Part shown: positions 1 to 5,955 of the stretch, piece by piece
How positions within the stretch are numbered: position 1 is the stretch's first letter
How the letters are laid out: every line of letters begins with the position of its first letter
Assembly: GCA_005881235.1 (NCBI GenBank)
Contig: VBEQ01000010.1
Span: forward strand, 1-7,500
Source of the DNA: Chloroflexota bacterium
Lineage (GTDB): Bacteria; Chloroflexota; Dormibacteria; CF-121
Length of the DNA stretch: 7,500 bases
Direction: 5' to 3'
The notes under the pieces: model-generated
Told to the model about the DNA's origin: nothing
Seen by the model: the letters and a program-made list of their open reading frames with translations, nothing else
The model's database searches: none
Program-made: the position numbers and the translations under genes

Positions 1-174
1 CGAGGTCACGACGTCAGCGATCTCTTCGTGGTTCTTGACGCGAACGATCACCACGAAATCGAACTCCCCGGTCACCGAGTACGCTTCCGCGACGCCTGGG
101 ACATCGGCGAGCGCAGGCCCGAGCTTGGCGATCGCCGACCGCTCCGCCTCGATCAGCACGATGGCCGTTACCAC
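1..174 (-). CDS. Lrp/AsnC ligand-binding (RAM) domain protein, 3' part cut by window edge
   Basis: The minus strand reads 58 codons without a stop and runs off the left edge. It begins VVTAIVLIEAERSAI, followed by PGVAEAYSVTGEFDFVVIVRV. This is the beta-alpha-beta pattern of the AsnC/Lrp effector-binding (RAM) domain, including the GEFDFVV strand that precedes the ligand site. No helix-turn-helix precedes it. The GTG start at 174 lies 12 bases after GAGGTGAG (187-194), and beyond that is the promoter region of the divergent operon, so this is a stand-alone RAM protein of the usual 75-80 residue kind. Such proteins are thought to bind amino acids or partner with full-length Lrp regulators; the ligand cannot be read from the sequence. 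It is transcribed divergently from the SOS-box operon. Family assignment is secure; the exact start is slightly uncertain. Confidence 0.8.
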   Translation of the reverse strand, partial: MVTAIVLIEAERSAIAKLGPALADVPGVAEAYSVTGEFDFVVIVRVKNHEEIADVVTS

Positions 175-215
175 GAAGGGGATTCTCTCACCTCGTTTGC
201 TAGTCGATAAAGCCC

Positions 216-245
216 TTGACGCATACGAACATATGTTCGTATAAT
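216..245 (+). promoter_or_regulatory. Sigma-70-type promoter for the HNH operon
   Basis: TTGACG (216-221) and TATAAT (240-245) are separated by 18 bases, a near-consensus housekeeping promoter. Transcription would start near 252, at or next to the ATGs at 250 and 253, so the message may be leaderless. The spacer is almost wholly filled by the palindrome at 223-242, so a bound repressor would block RNA polymerase. Confidence 0.75.
223..242. promoter_or_regulatory. SOS box (LexA operator), 20-bp perfect palindrome
   Basis: The site atacgaacatatgttcgtat is a perfect inverted repeat. Its core CGAACATATGTTCG matches the Gram-positive/actinobacterial LexA consensus CGAAC-N4-GTTCG exactly. It lies between the -35 and -10 of the promoter at 216-245 and overlaps the -10 by three bases, the expected position for LexA repression. 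It could also affect the divergent gene ending its leader at 174. LexA itself is not in this window, so the assignment rests on motif and position. Confidence 0.8.
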
Positions 246-249
246 ACTC

Positions 250-453
250 ATGATGAAGATGGGGGTTGGGGGGATGTCACCGAAGACCAGCTACCCGCTC
301 GAGGATTTGGCCCGAGGCCTTGACCTGCACATCCGTCTCACCAACGAGCGGATTGACGACGAGCTCGCCAGGATCGGCCGGCTCCGCCGTGCGCGACGCC
401 AGGTGGAGTTGCGTATGTGGCGGACCTCCCCGCTCTTCTGCAAACCCCGATGA
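250..453 (+). CDS. Small helical protein of unknown function upstream of the HNH gene
   Basis: This short frame of up to 67 residues is the first gene after the SOS-box promoter. I do not recognise a family. From about residue 16 to 57 it reads as one long amphipathic, charged helix (LEDLARGLDLHIRLTNERID, then repeated Arg/Glu/Leu), suggesting a coiled coil or protein-protein contact. There is no signal peptide or membrane segment. The start is ambiguous: ATG 250 or 253 would be leaderless, just after TATAAT (240-245), while ATG 274 follows a G-run at 261-265 and would give 59 residues. Its TGA (451-453) overlaps an in-frame ATG (450) of the HNH gene, and a second HNH start (GTG 417) lies inside it, so the two are probably translationally coupled. 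It could be a partner or regulator of the HNH protein (inference). Confidence 0.6.
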   Translation: MMKMGVGGMSPKTSYPLEDLARGLDLHIRLTNERIDDELARIGRLRRARRQVELRMWRTSPLFCKPR

Positions 454-1706
454 GCGTCGTCGCAGCGCCGTCCCGCAGCAGTCCTGTTAGCGAGCGACTC
501 CGCCGCGACACCGATGAATACTTGGACCTGCTTGTTGGCGACCTACCGTCCAGCGACATCACCAGCAGGCTCAAGCGACTCGGCTACGTACGCGATCGCC
601 TCAGCCTGGCGTTCTCGAAGGAAGCGGCACGGCTGTCAGCCGAGTTTCGCGAGAGTGAGACGGCGGACCGCCTCGATGCTCCGACCGCCGGCGAGTGGAT
701 CCGGCACAACTGCAAGATGAAGACCGGCGCATCCTACGACTCCATCAGTGTCGGCGAGCAGCTACCACGGATTGCGAAATGCGCGCAGGCGATGGTCGTC
801 GGGGAGATTGGATTCGCCCACCTGTCGGTGATCGCGCGCACGGCGAGCACGCTCTCGGGTACCGCTCCCGAGTCGATCTTCCCGGAAGATGACCTCCTCG
901 CGCACGCTCGGGAATCGTCAGCCGGACGGCTCTGGCATTACTGCCAGCGCCTGCGGCATGCGCTCGACCGCGAGAGCGTCGAGCAGGAACATCGCGTTGC
1001 GGTGGAGGAACGACGCCTGCAGCTGAGCGTGTGGGAAGACGGGTCGGTCCAAATCAGCGGTCAGCTGGACCCGGTCGGCGGCGCCGCCCTGCGGACGGCC
1101 CTCGAACCGCTCGCTCAGCCGATGGGCGAGAGCGACGATCGGTCCCTCGAGCATCGTCAGGGCGACGCCATCGTCGAACTGTCGCTTCATTCGCTCGATG
1201 CCGGGCTCGTGCCACAGCACGCGAGCCAGCGCCCACATCTCCAGGTCACCACGACACTCGAAACACTGCGCGGACTTCAAGGATCACCGGCCGCGGACAT
1301 GGAGTTCTCCACTCCAATCTCGTCGGTGACCGTGCAGCGACTGGCGTGCGACGCGAACATAGCGAGAGTCGTATTTGGTCCGGAATCCGTGGTGGTCGAC
1401 GTCGGCCGAGCGGTTCGAGTCGTCTCCGGCGCGACCCGCCGTGCGCTGAATTCTCGCGACCAGCACTGCCAATGGCCTGGCTGCGAGCGCACGGCCTCCT
1501 GGAGCGCGGCTCATCATCTGGTCCACTGGATCAAGGGTGGCGCGACCGATCTCTCGAATCTCATCCTGCTCTGTCATCGGCACCACTGGATGGTGCACGA
1601 GGGCGGATGGAAACTGTCGCGGTCGGATGACAGCCGGCTGCTGGCGATCCCGCCCGTCTACGACTACTACCGCGCACGCGCGCCCGATAGCGTCCCCGCC
1701 GCCTGA
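417..1706 (+). CDS. DUF222 / HNH endonuclease-domain protein (13E12 repeat family type)
   Basis: A protein of 429 residues with the architecture of the 13E12/REP13E12 family. The DUF222-like helical region spans about residues 30-330, and a C-terminal HNH domain spans about 345-400. The HNH region shows C351-x4-C356 (CQWPGC), then AHHLVHW (H366/H367/H370), GGATDLSN (N381) and C386-x2-H389 with H390 and H394, so the zinc and catalytic residues look intact. HNH domains cut or nick DNA; the role of this family is not established. Two starts are possible: GTG 417, eight bases after GGTGGAG (402-408), or ATG 450, which forms an ATGA overlap with the upstream stop but has no ribosome site. I keep 417. 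Downstream of an SOS box, it is probably damage-induced; several M. tuberculosis 13E12 genes are LexA-controlled (from memory). The DUF72 gene follows after 31 bp. Confidence 0.9.
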   Translation: MADLPALLQTPMSVVAAPSRSSPVSERLRRDTDEYLDLLVGDLPSSDITSRLKRLGYVRDRLSLAFSKEAARLSAEFRESETADRLDAPTAGEWIRHNCKMKTGASYDSISVGEQLPRIAKCAQAMVVGEIGFAHLSVIARTASTLSGTAPESIFPEDDLLAHARESSAGRLWHYCQRLRHALDRESVEQEHRVAVEERRLQLSVWEDGSVQISGQLDPVGGAALRTALEPLAQPMGESDDRSLEHRQGDAIVELSLHSLDAGLVPQHASQRPHLQVTTTLETLRGLQGSPAADMEFSTPISSVTVQRLACDANIARVVFGPESVVVDVGRAVRVVSGATRRALNSRDQHCQWPGCERTASWSAAHHLVHWIKGGATDLSNLILLCHRHHWMVHEGGWKLSRSDDSRLLAIPPVYDYYRARAPDSVPAA

Positions 1707-1737
1707 ACGCCCTGATCTTCCTCACAATTGCCTATAA

Positions 1738-2475
1738 ATGCTTGGCGATGTCCGAATGGGCTGTTCGGGTTGGTCGTACCCACACTGGCGCAAGCGCTTC
1801 TATCCGGAGAAGATGCCGGCGCGGGAGCACTTCGCCTTTTACGCGCAGCACTTCGACACCGTCGAGCTCAACAACTCCTTCTATCGGCAGCCGCCGCGAG
1901 AGCGTTTCGAAACCTGGCGAGAGCAGGCGCCACCCGGCTTTCTCTTTGCCGTCAAGGGCAGTCGCTACGTCACCCACATCAAGCGGCTGGCCGTCGAACA
2001 GAAGTCCATCGAGTTGGTCGTGGACGCTGCCCTCGGACTGCGCAAGAAGCTCGGACCGATCCTCTTCCAGCTGCAGGCCAACTTCCATCTCGACCTGGAG
2101 CGCCTCGGGCGTTTCGTCGACATGCTGCCGAAGGAGGTTCGCTTTACCGTCGAGTTCCGCCACGATTCATGGCTGGTGCCGGCGGTCTTCGAGCTGCTCC
2201 GCGCGCACCGGATCGCGCTCTGCATTCCGGACCATCCCAAGATGCCCAAGTCGCTCGAGATCACCAGCGACTTCACATATGTAAGGATGCATCTGCCCCC
2301 CAAAAGCCTCGGCTATGGCCGGCGAGCGCTACAGCCGTGGGCCGACCGCGTGATCGAATGGCAACGCACTGGCCTGGATGTGTTCGTGTATTTCAACAAC
2401 GACATGGAAGGCCACGCGATCAAAGACGCGCAGACGCTGATGGCCCTCGTCGACGCTAAAGTAGGCGAGGCATGA
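1738..2475 (+). CDS. DUF72 family (YecE-like) TIM-barrel protein
   Basis: A 245-residue protein, normal full length for DUF72. Family landmarks are present in order: CSGWSYPHW (residues 9-17), TVELNNSFYR (41-50), FAVKGSRYVTHIKRL (70-84), VEFRHDSW (138-145) and YFNND (218-222). DUF72 proteins fold as TIM barrels related to sugar-phosphate isomerase/endonuclease IV-type barrels; their biochemical role is not settled, so no reaction is assigned. ATG 1738 gives the usual few residues before the GxSGW motif; ATG 1756 would start inside it. There is no Shine-Dalgarno, and the start overlaps TATAAA (1733-1738). It lies 31 bp after the HNH gene and overlaps the DinB-fold gene by ATGA, so it is probably co-transcribed with the latter and possibly with the SOS-controlled genes upstream. 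Confidence 0.9.
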   Translation: MLGDVRMGCSGWSYPHWRKRFYPEKMPAREHFAFYAQHFDTVELNNSFYRQPPRERFETWREQAPPGFLFAVKGSRYVTHIKRLAVEQKSIELVVDAALGLRKKLGPILFQLQANFHLDLERLGRFVDMLPKEVRFTVEFRHDSWLVPAVFELLRAHRIALCIPDHPKMPKSLEITSDFTYVRMHLPPKSLGYGRRALQPWADRVIEWQRTGLDVFVYFNNDMEGHAIKDAQTLMALVDAKVGEA

Positions 2476-3008
2476 TCTCACCATCCGAGAGCGTTGCACC
2501 TTTCTACGATGGATGGCGTTTTGCCCAGGAGCGCCTGGTGGAGCGGATCGGCGAACTCTCGTCGAAACAGCTCCAGCTGAGGGCCGCGCCCCATCTCTGG
2601 CCGATTTGGGCCATCGCCGCGCACACCGCCGGGGTCCGTCCCTACTGGCTCTGCCACATCTTCAAAGAGCCTGGTGCCGAACGCACGCCGTTCAACGATC
2701 CGAGCGGCGAGGGCTGGGAAGACGACCCTACCCACCCACGTGTGGCAAGCGAGCTCGTCTTCGCTCTCCAATCGACCTGGACGATCGTCGCGGATTGTCT
2801 CGAGCGATGGACGCCGGCGATGCTCCAGGACGAGTTCCGCCGAGAGCTAAACGGGCGGGTTCAGATTCATACGCGTCAGGGTGTCCTCATGCGTCTCCTG
2901 ACGCATGACGCGTATCACATCGGCGAGATCAATCAGACGCTCGGCATGAACGGACTCCCAGATATGTACATCTGGACCAGCCGCACTCTGACCGTTTCGC
3001 CGAGCTAG
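2472..3008 (+). CDS. DinB/YfiT-like four-helix putative metalloenzyme
   Basis: A 178-residue protein matching the DinB superfamily in length and in its histidine triad. H51 lies in AIAAHTAGVRPYWL, and H145 and H149 in LLTHDAYHIGEINQTLG, followed by GMNGLPDMYIW. In this family these three His residues bind one divalent metal in a four-helix bundle; known members are thiol-dependent transferases, but many have no assigned substrate. The founding B. subtilis dinB is damage-inducible, and this fold is unrelated to DNA polymerase IV, which shares the name. The ATG start (2472) overlaps the DUF72 stop as ATGA, with AGG six bases upstream, indicating translational coupling. It ends 15 bases before the stop of the convergent relic gene; no clear hairpin terminator is visible between them. 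Confidence 0.85.
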   Translation: MISPSESVAPFYDGWRFAQERLVERIGELSSKQLQLRAAPHLWPIWAIAAHTAGVRPYWLCHIFKEPGAERTPFNDPSGEGWEDDPTHPRVASELVFALQSTWTIVADCLERWTPAMLQDEFRRELNGRVQIHTRQGVLMRLLTHDAYHIGEINQTLGMNGLPDMYIWTSRTLTVSPS

Positions 3009-3023
3009 AAGGGCCGGCGGTCT

Positions 3024-3611
3024 TTAGGGATGCAGCCAGGCCAGGAACCATGCCAATTGGAATAGCGCGCCAAAGCCGAACAAAACGATACCCATGATCC
3101 AGGCGAGAACATTCCGCAGCCTGCTGGTTGGCACGCGAGCGTGGCTGCCGGCTGGCTGAGTCGGTCGACCACTCGGGACCCATTCCCGATAACGCTTGTC
3201 GATAATTGGCTCGAGTTTGGCGTAGTTCTCCCAGCTCGGCGCGACGTGGTAGAGACTTGGCAGTCCGGACCTAATGTCTGCTGGTAATCATGCAGGTACG
3301 GGGGGATGTCGCCGCCCTGCGGTGAGCCATAGTAGGACCTCGCGAAAGCGTTTCCTACTGCTCAGTTCTTCAGCGACCAGCTTTTCGTCAAATCGATCTA
3401 GAAGGCCAAGGATCGATACGCCCTGCCGCCGAACCATTTCGACATCAGCGGTTTCAAAGAGTTCCGGGTTATACAACCCTCGGCGGATGAGCCAAGCAAG
3501 GAAGATGGCCATATGGACGCCGCCTTGCGAGTAGGGCAGGTCGGACGGGAAGTCGCCGCCAGCATGCCAACTCGCGTCGTCATACTTTTGATCGCTTCCC
3601 GGCGTTGGCAT
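3024..3611 (-). pseudogene. Frameshifted relic of a WENY-motif protein (DUF7832-like) with a C-terminal membrane tail
   Basis: Three segments join into one protein of about 195 residues. From ATG 3611, frame A reads KYDDASWHAGGDFPSDLP, then HMAIFLAWLIRRGLYNPEL, to EELSS near 3360. Near 3355-3362 the family-like sequence moves to frame B (GNAFARSYYGSPQGGDIPPY, LHDYQQTLG). Near 3267-3271 it returns to frame A (SGLPSLYHVAPSWENYAKLE, PIIDKRYREW), ending at TAA 3024-3026. The segments fit the order of a family I recall as DUF7832 (small proteins of unknown function). Frame A stops at TGA 3288-3290, so without correction only about 107 residues would be made. The shifts fit one extra base and then one missing base, and neither lies in a homopolymer. 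An extra C-terminal segment (about 3030-3110) is a hydrophobic helix (WIMGIVLFGFGALFQLAWFL). GC is about 50% over 3361-3480, below its neighbours. Sequencing error remains possible. Confidence 0.75.
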
Positions 3612-3623
3612 GCAGTTGAGGTA

Positions 3624-3712
3624 CGGGAAGGCCGGGATTCGAACCCGGGGAGCGGAAACACCCGCTCAAGCGCTTAGCAGGCGCTCGCATTCGACCACTC
3701 TGCCACCTCCCC
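3624..3712 (-). tRNA. tRNA-Ser (anticodon GCU)
   Basis: This 89-base gene folds as a class II tRNA. The acceptor GGGGAGG (from 3712) pairs with CCTTCCC (3631-3625) with one G-U pair, and the discriminator is G. The D-stem is GCA/TGC. The anticodon stem AGCGC/GCGCT encloses loop CTGCTAA, with anticodon GCT at 3678-3676. A long variable arm has stem GAGCGG/CCGCTC, and the T arm is CCGGG-TTCGAAT-CCCGG. The long arm and anticodon identify serine, reading AGC/AGU codons. The 3' CCA is not encoded (TAC follows). The relic gene begins 12 bases beyond its 3' end on the same strand. Confidence 0.95.
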
Positions 3713-3731
3713 GCGAAGGCGGTAGCCAGTT

Positions 3732-3737
3732 TACCCT
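3732..3737 (+). promoter_or_regulatory. Candidate -10 element for a leaderless start at 3744
   Basis: TACCCT (TANNNT form) ends six bases before ATG 3744, and no Shine-Dalgarno is visible upstream of that start. This is the spacing expected when transcription begins at the start codon. No good -35 is seen; upstream lies the divergent tRNA-Ser 5' end. This is inference from motif and spacing only. Confidence 0.35.
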
Positions 3738-3743
3738 GTTTCC

Positions 3744-4007
3744 ATGAAAGCTTCCGACGATGCGCAATGGGCCCAGTACGGTCGGGCGTTGATCGACTCG
3801 ATGAGCGAGGTCCTTGCGGAGACCCCGGAGAACATCCACGCGAATTTGCTCGAAACCGCCGACTACTGGCTCTCGCTCGGGCTCGTGCTCGGACTCCGCG
3901 ACCCCGACCAGGCGCGGCAACTTCTCCAGGTGATCGAAGCGCACGAGGCGGAGCGCGGCGAGCTCGAGCGTGATGCGACCAGCCTGCTCGGCCAGGTCTT
4001 CGAATGA
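3744..4007 (+). CDS. Small hypothetical protein (87 aa), first of a two-gene unit
   Basis: An 87-residue acidic protein that I do not recognise. It looks almost entirely alpha-helical: ENIHANLLETADYWLSLGLV (about 29-48), a short loop at LRDPDQ, then a long charged helix (ARQLLQVIEAHEAERGELER) to the end. That suggests a small helical hairpin. There are no membrane segments, signal peptide or cysteines. ATG 3744 has no ribosome site and may be leaderless. The TGA at 4005-4007 overlaps the ATG of the next small gene (ATGA at 4004), with AGGTC seven bases before that ATG, so the pair is translationally coupled. Codon use and GC match the neighbouring genes. It is divergent from tRNA-Ser; nothing nearby indicates a function. 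Confidence 0.65.
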   Translation: MKASDDAQWAQYGRALIDSMSEVLAETPENIHANLLETADYWLSLGLVLGLRDPDQARQLLQVIEAHEAERGELERDATSLLGQVFE

Positions 4008-4171
4008 GGCGTCGCGGGCTGGTCTCGCAGATGTACGCGGCGGCTCGGCTGGCGAACGACGTCTCGACGCTGGCTTCGGGCAATCCGCGCCGGATCGCGC
4101 GCCGGGCGAAGAACAAGATCGTAGGACGGGCGCTCGGACGCGCCGGATTGTGGCGATTGCTCTGGCGTTGA
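4004..4171 (+). CDS. Very small basic protein (55 aa), coupled to the upstream gene
   Basis: A 55-residue open frame from ATG 4004 to TGA 4169-4171. It overlaps the previous stop as ATGA and has AGGTC seven bases upstream. The product is strongly basic: MRRRGLVSQMYAAARLANDV at the N-terminus, then NPRRIARRAKNKIVGRALGR and an aromatic C-terminus, GLWRLLWR. I recall similar short sequences annotated as hypothetical in high-GC Gram-positive and Chloroflexota-like genomes but know of no function. The charge could suit nucleic acid or membrane-surface binding (inference only). The acidic 87-residue partner upstream and this basic one may interact. The stop lies one base from the convergent stop of the UdgX gene, leaving no room for a terminator. 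Confidence 0.6.
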   Translation: MRRRGLVSQMYAAARLANDVSTLASGNPRRIARRAKNKIVGRALGRAGLWRLLWR

Positions 4172-4172
4172 C

Positions 4173-4793
4173 CTAGCGCTGCAGGTGCTGCGCGACGCGC
4201 TTGAGATCCTGGACAAACGCTCGCATCTCGATTTCGCGGGTCTCGTCGTCAGGCGCGCGCAGGATCGATGACGGATGCACCGTCGCCATCATCGGTGGAA
4301 GGCCGGGCCGCTCCATGAGCTGGGCGCGCTGCACGCTCACGCGGAAGTCGCGGCCGAGCAGCGCCTGGGCCGCGGTCGCACCCAACAGGACCAGCAGGTG
4401 CGGCTTCACCACTGCGATTTCGCCATCCAGCCAGGGACGACAGGCATTGATCTCCGCGGCATTCGGCTTTTGGTGCAAGCGCCGCTTGCCTTGGGGCTTC
4501 CATTTGAAGTGCTTGACGGCGTTCGTGATATAGACACGCCTGCGGTCGATGCCCGCCTCCTCGAGCGCCTCGTCGAGCACGCGTCCGGCGGGGCCGACGA
4601 ACGGTTTTCCTTCCCTGTCCTCGCGATCGCCGGGCTGCTCGCCCACGAACATGACCTGGGCGTGTTCGGCGCCCTGGCCGAAGACGGTTTGCGTGCCTGT
4701 CTTGTAGAGGTCACAGGCGCGACAACCGGCAGCCGCCTCGCGCAGCGCCGGCAGGGTCAGCTGATCGGGGACCTTACTTGTTACTGGGCTCAA
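4173..4793 (-). CDS. udgX: UdgX-type uracil-DNA glycosylase (Fe-S, family 4 related)
   Basis: A 206-residue protein with all UdgX landmarks. GCRACDLY carries Fe-S cysteines C24 and C27. Motif A is GEQPGDREDREGKPFVGPAG (51-70), with Gln in GEQPG where ordinary family 4 enzymes have GEAPG. NAVKHFKW (91-98) has His95 where family 4 has a cluster cysteine. The diagnostic loop KRRLH (103-107) precedes C118 in ACRPWL, and VHPSS (172-176) is motif B. UdgX excises uracil from DNA and, through the His of its KRRIH loop, stays covalently bound to the abasic site (known for the M. smegmatis protein); H107 is the equivalent here. The start is TTG 4793, overlapping the end of the kinase gene by 20 bases with no ribosome site, implying translational coupling. 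It ends one base from the convergent small gene. Confidence 0.92.
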   Translation of the reverse strand: MSPVTSKVPDQLTLPALREAAAGCRACDLYKTGTQTVFGQGAEHAQVMFVGEQPGDREDREGKPFVGPAGRVLDEALEEAGIDRRRVYITNAVKHFKWKPQGKRRLHQKPNAAEINACRPWLDGEIAVVKPHLLVLLGATAAQALLGRDFRVSVQRAQLMERPGLPPMMATVHPSSILRAPDDETREIEMRAFVQDLKRVAQHLQR

Positions 4794-5955
4794 CGGGAAG
4801 TCTCAGGACGAACTCGCTCCCCACACCGGGTGTCGATGCCGCGACGATCTCGCCCTTGTGGAGACGGGCCAGCTCTCTGGCCAGGTAGAGGCCCAGCCCC
4901 GTGCCGGGAACGTCGGTGAGGGTGTTCACGCGGCTGAAGCGCACGAACAGCCGATCCATGTCCTCGGCCGCGATACCGATACCCTGGTCCTGGACCTTGA
5001 GCACGGCGACATCGCCCGACATCGACAATTGCGCGGTGACGTCTCCCCCTTTCGGCGAGTACTTGACGGCGTTGTCCAGCAGGTTCGCGATGATGATCTC
5101 CAGCCGCAAGGCGTCGCCGAGCACCCAGAGCTCGCCGCCGATGCGATCGTCGAAACGTAGACGATGCCGCGGCGTGGCGGTCGTCTCTGCCGTGGCGACA
5201 TTTCGACGCACGATCTCTCTCAGATCGATCCGCTTGCGCTTCAGCTGCACCCGGCCATCCTCGAGCCGCGCCGCCTCGACCATCTCATTGGCGAGGAGAT
5301 TGATCTGGAAGGCTTTCGCCCGCAACATCGGGAGCACCGGCCGCAATCGCTGCGGCACCGGCCCCAGGGACCCGTCTTCGATCATCGAGAGGTAGCCGCC
5401 CAGGGTGGCGGCCGGTCCACGAAGCTCGTGCGACGCCAGGCGCAGGAATTCCGACTTCGCCTGTTCCAAACTGGCGAGCTGGTCCGCCTTTTTGCGCAGC
5501 CGGTTCGCTTCGAGTTCTTGTCGGTGCCGGGCTTCCAGCTTTTCCTGCGTCTGCTCGGCCAGGACCAGGACATGGCTGACGCGACCCAGCCTCAGGAGCG
5601 GATAGGCATCGATGTTCAGGATCCGGTTGGTTGGCTGCCCACCCTCCGCCGTGAAGTAGCTCTGCGGTTCGCGACTGACGCGTACGAGCCTGAAGAGCTC
5701 GATGACGGCGTCGTGCTCCGCACGGTTGAAAACCTCACCGACCAGCTGCCCGTCCGCCGGCATTCGATCGAGGGCCAGCACTCGGGCGAACACCTGGTTG
5801 CCGTAACGGAACCTGAACCCCTGCGCGTCCAGTTCGAACAGCGCGACCCCGACCGGCAACACTTCCAGGACACGCGGCAGCAACTCGTTCGCCGGGCGTG
5901 ACTTCGCTCGGTTGGGAAGGGGGCGCTCCGGTGGAGCCGTATTTGACTGAATCAT
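4774..5955 (-). CDS. Soluble PAS-like sensor histidine kinase
   Basis: Numbering from GTG 5961 gives 395 residues. An N-terminal PAS-like region (about 28-137: LEVLPVGVALFELDAQGFRF) is followed by a coiled linker (138-168) and HisKA with the H-box SEFLRLASHELRGP (phospho-acceptor H178). HATPase_c has an N-box with N293/N297 (NLLDNAVKYSPKGG), G1 DQGIGI (325-330), an F-box LFVRFSRV and G2 GTGLGL (353-358). All catalytic motifs are intact. There are no membrane helices, so it should sense a cytoplasmic signal, perhaps through a PAS-bound ligand. ATG 5955 is preferred because AGG lies eight bases upstream; GTG 5961 would place it only three bases away. No response regulator is in the window, so it is an orphan here. 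It is upstream of, and overlaps, the UdgX gene by 20 bases. Confidence 0.9.
   Translation of the reverse strand: MIQSNTAPPERPLPNRAKSRPANELLPRVLEVLPVGVALFELDAQGFRFRYGNQVFARVLALDRMPADGQLVGEVFNRAEHDAVIELFRLVRVSREPQSYFTAEGGQPTNRILNIDAYPLLRLGRVSHVLVLAEQTQEKLEARHRQELEANRLRKKADQLASLEQAKSEFLRLASHELRGPAATLGGYLSMIEDGSLGPVPQRLRPVLPMLRAKAFQINLLANEMVEAARLEDGRVQLKRKRIDLREIVRRNVATAETTATPRHRLRFDDRIGGELWVLGDALRLEIIIANLLDNAVKYSPKGGDVTAQLSMSGDVAVLKVQDQGIGIAAEDMDRLFVRFSRVNTLTDVPGTGLGLYLARELARLHKGEIVAASTPGVGSEFVLRLPVEPSNK

Noticed and set aside
1031..1630. 199-codon plus-strand frame inside the HNH gene
   Set aside because: It is an out-of-frame shadow of the DUF222/HNH protein with an Arg-rich, featureless product.
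1728..2459. Alternative 243-codon frame over the DUF72 gene
   Set aside because: The frame at 1738-2475 carries all DUF72 motifs; this one is Arg/Ala-rich with no recognisable domain.
3009..3023. Terminator between the convergent DinB-fold gene and the relic
   Set aside because: Only 15 bases separate the stops and no stable hairpin with a T-run is visible.
3274..3534. 86-codon plus-strand frame over the relic gene
   Set aside because: The minus strand has family-like sequence through the region; the plus frame is Ser/Arg-rich with no family resemblance.
3289..3627. Imperfect repeat: CATGCAGGTACGGG at 3289-3302 against CATGCAG-5 nt-GTACGGG at 3609-3627 beside the tRNA 3' end
   Set aside because: It could be read as a remnant attachment repeat, but it overlaps the tRNA by only about four bases and one copy lies in family-like coding sequence (PPYLHDY). 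Chance is the simpler explanation.
5164..5901. Long open frame of 245 codons on the plus strand
   Set aside because: It is antisense to the histidine kinase, which has every catalytic box. The translation shows no domain and is a mirror of kinase codons.
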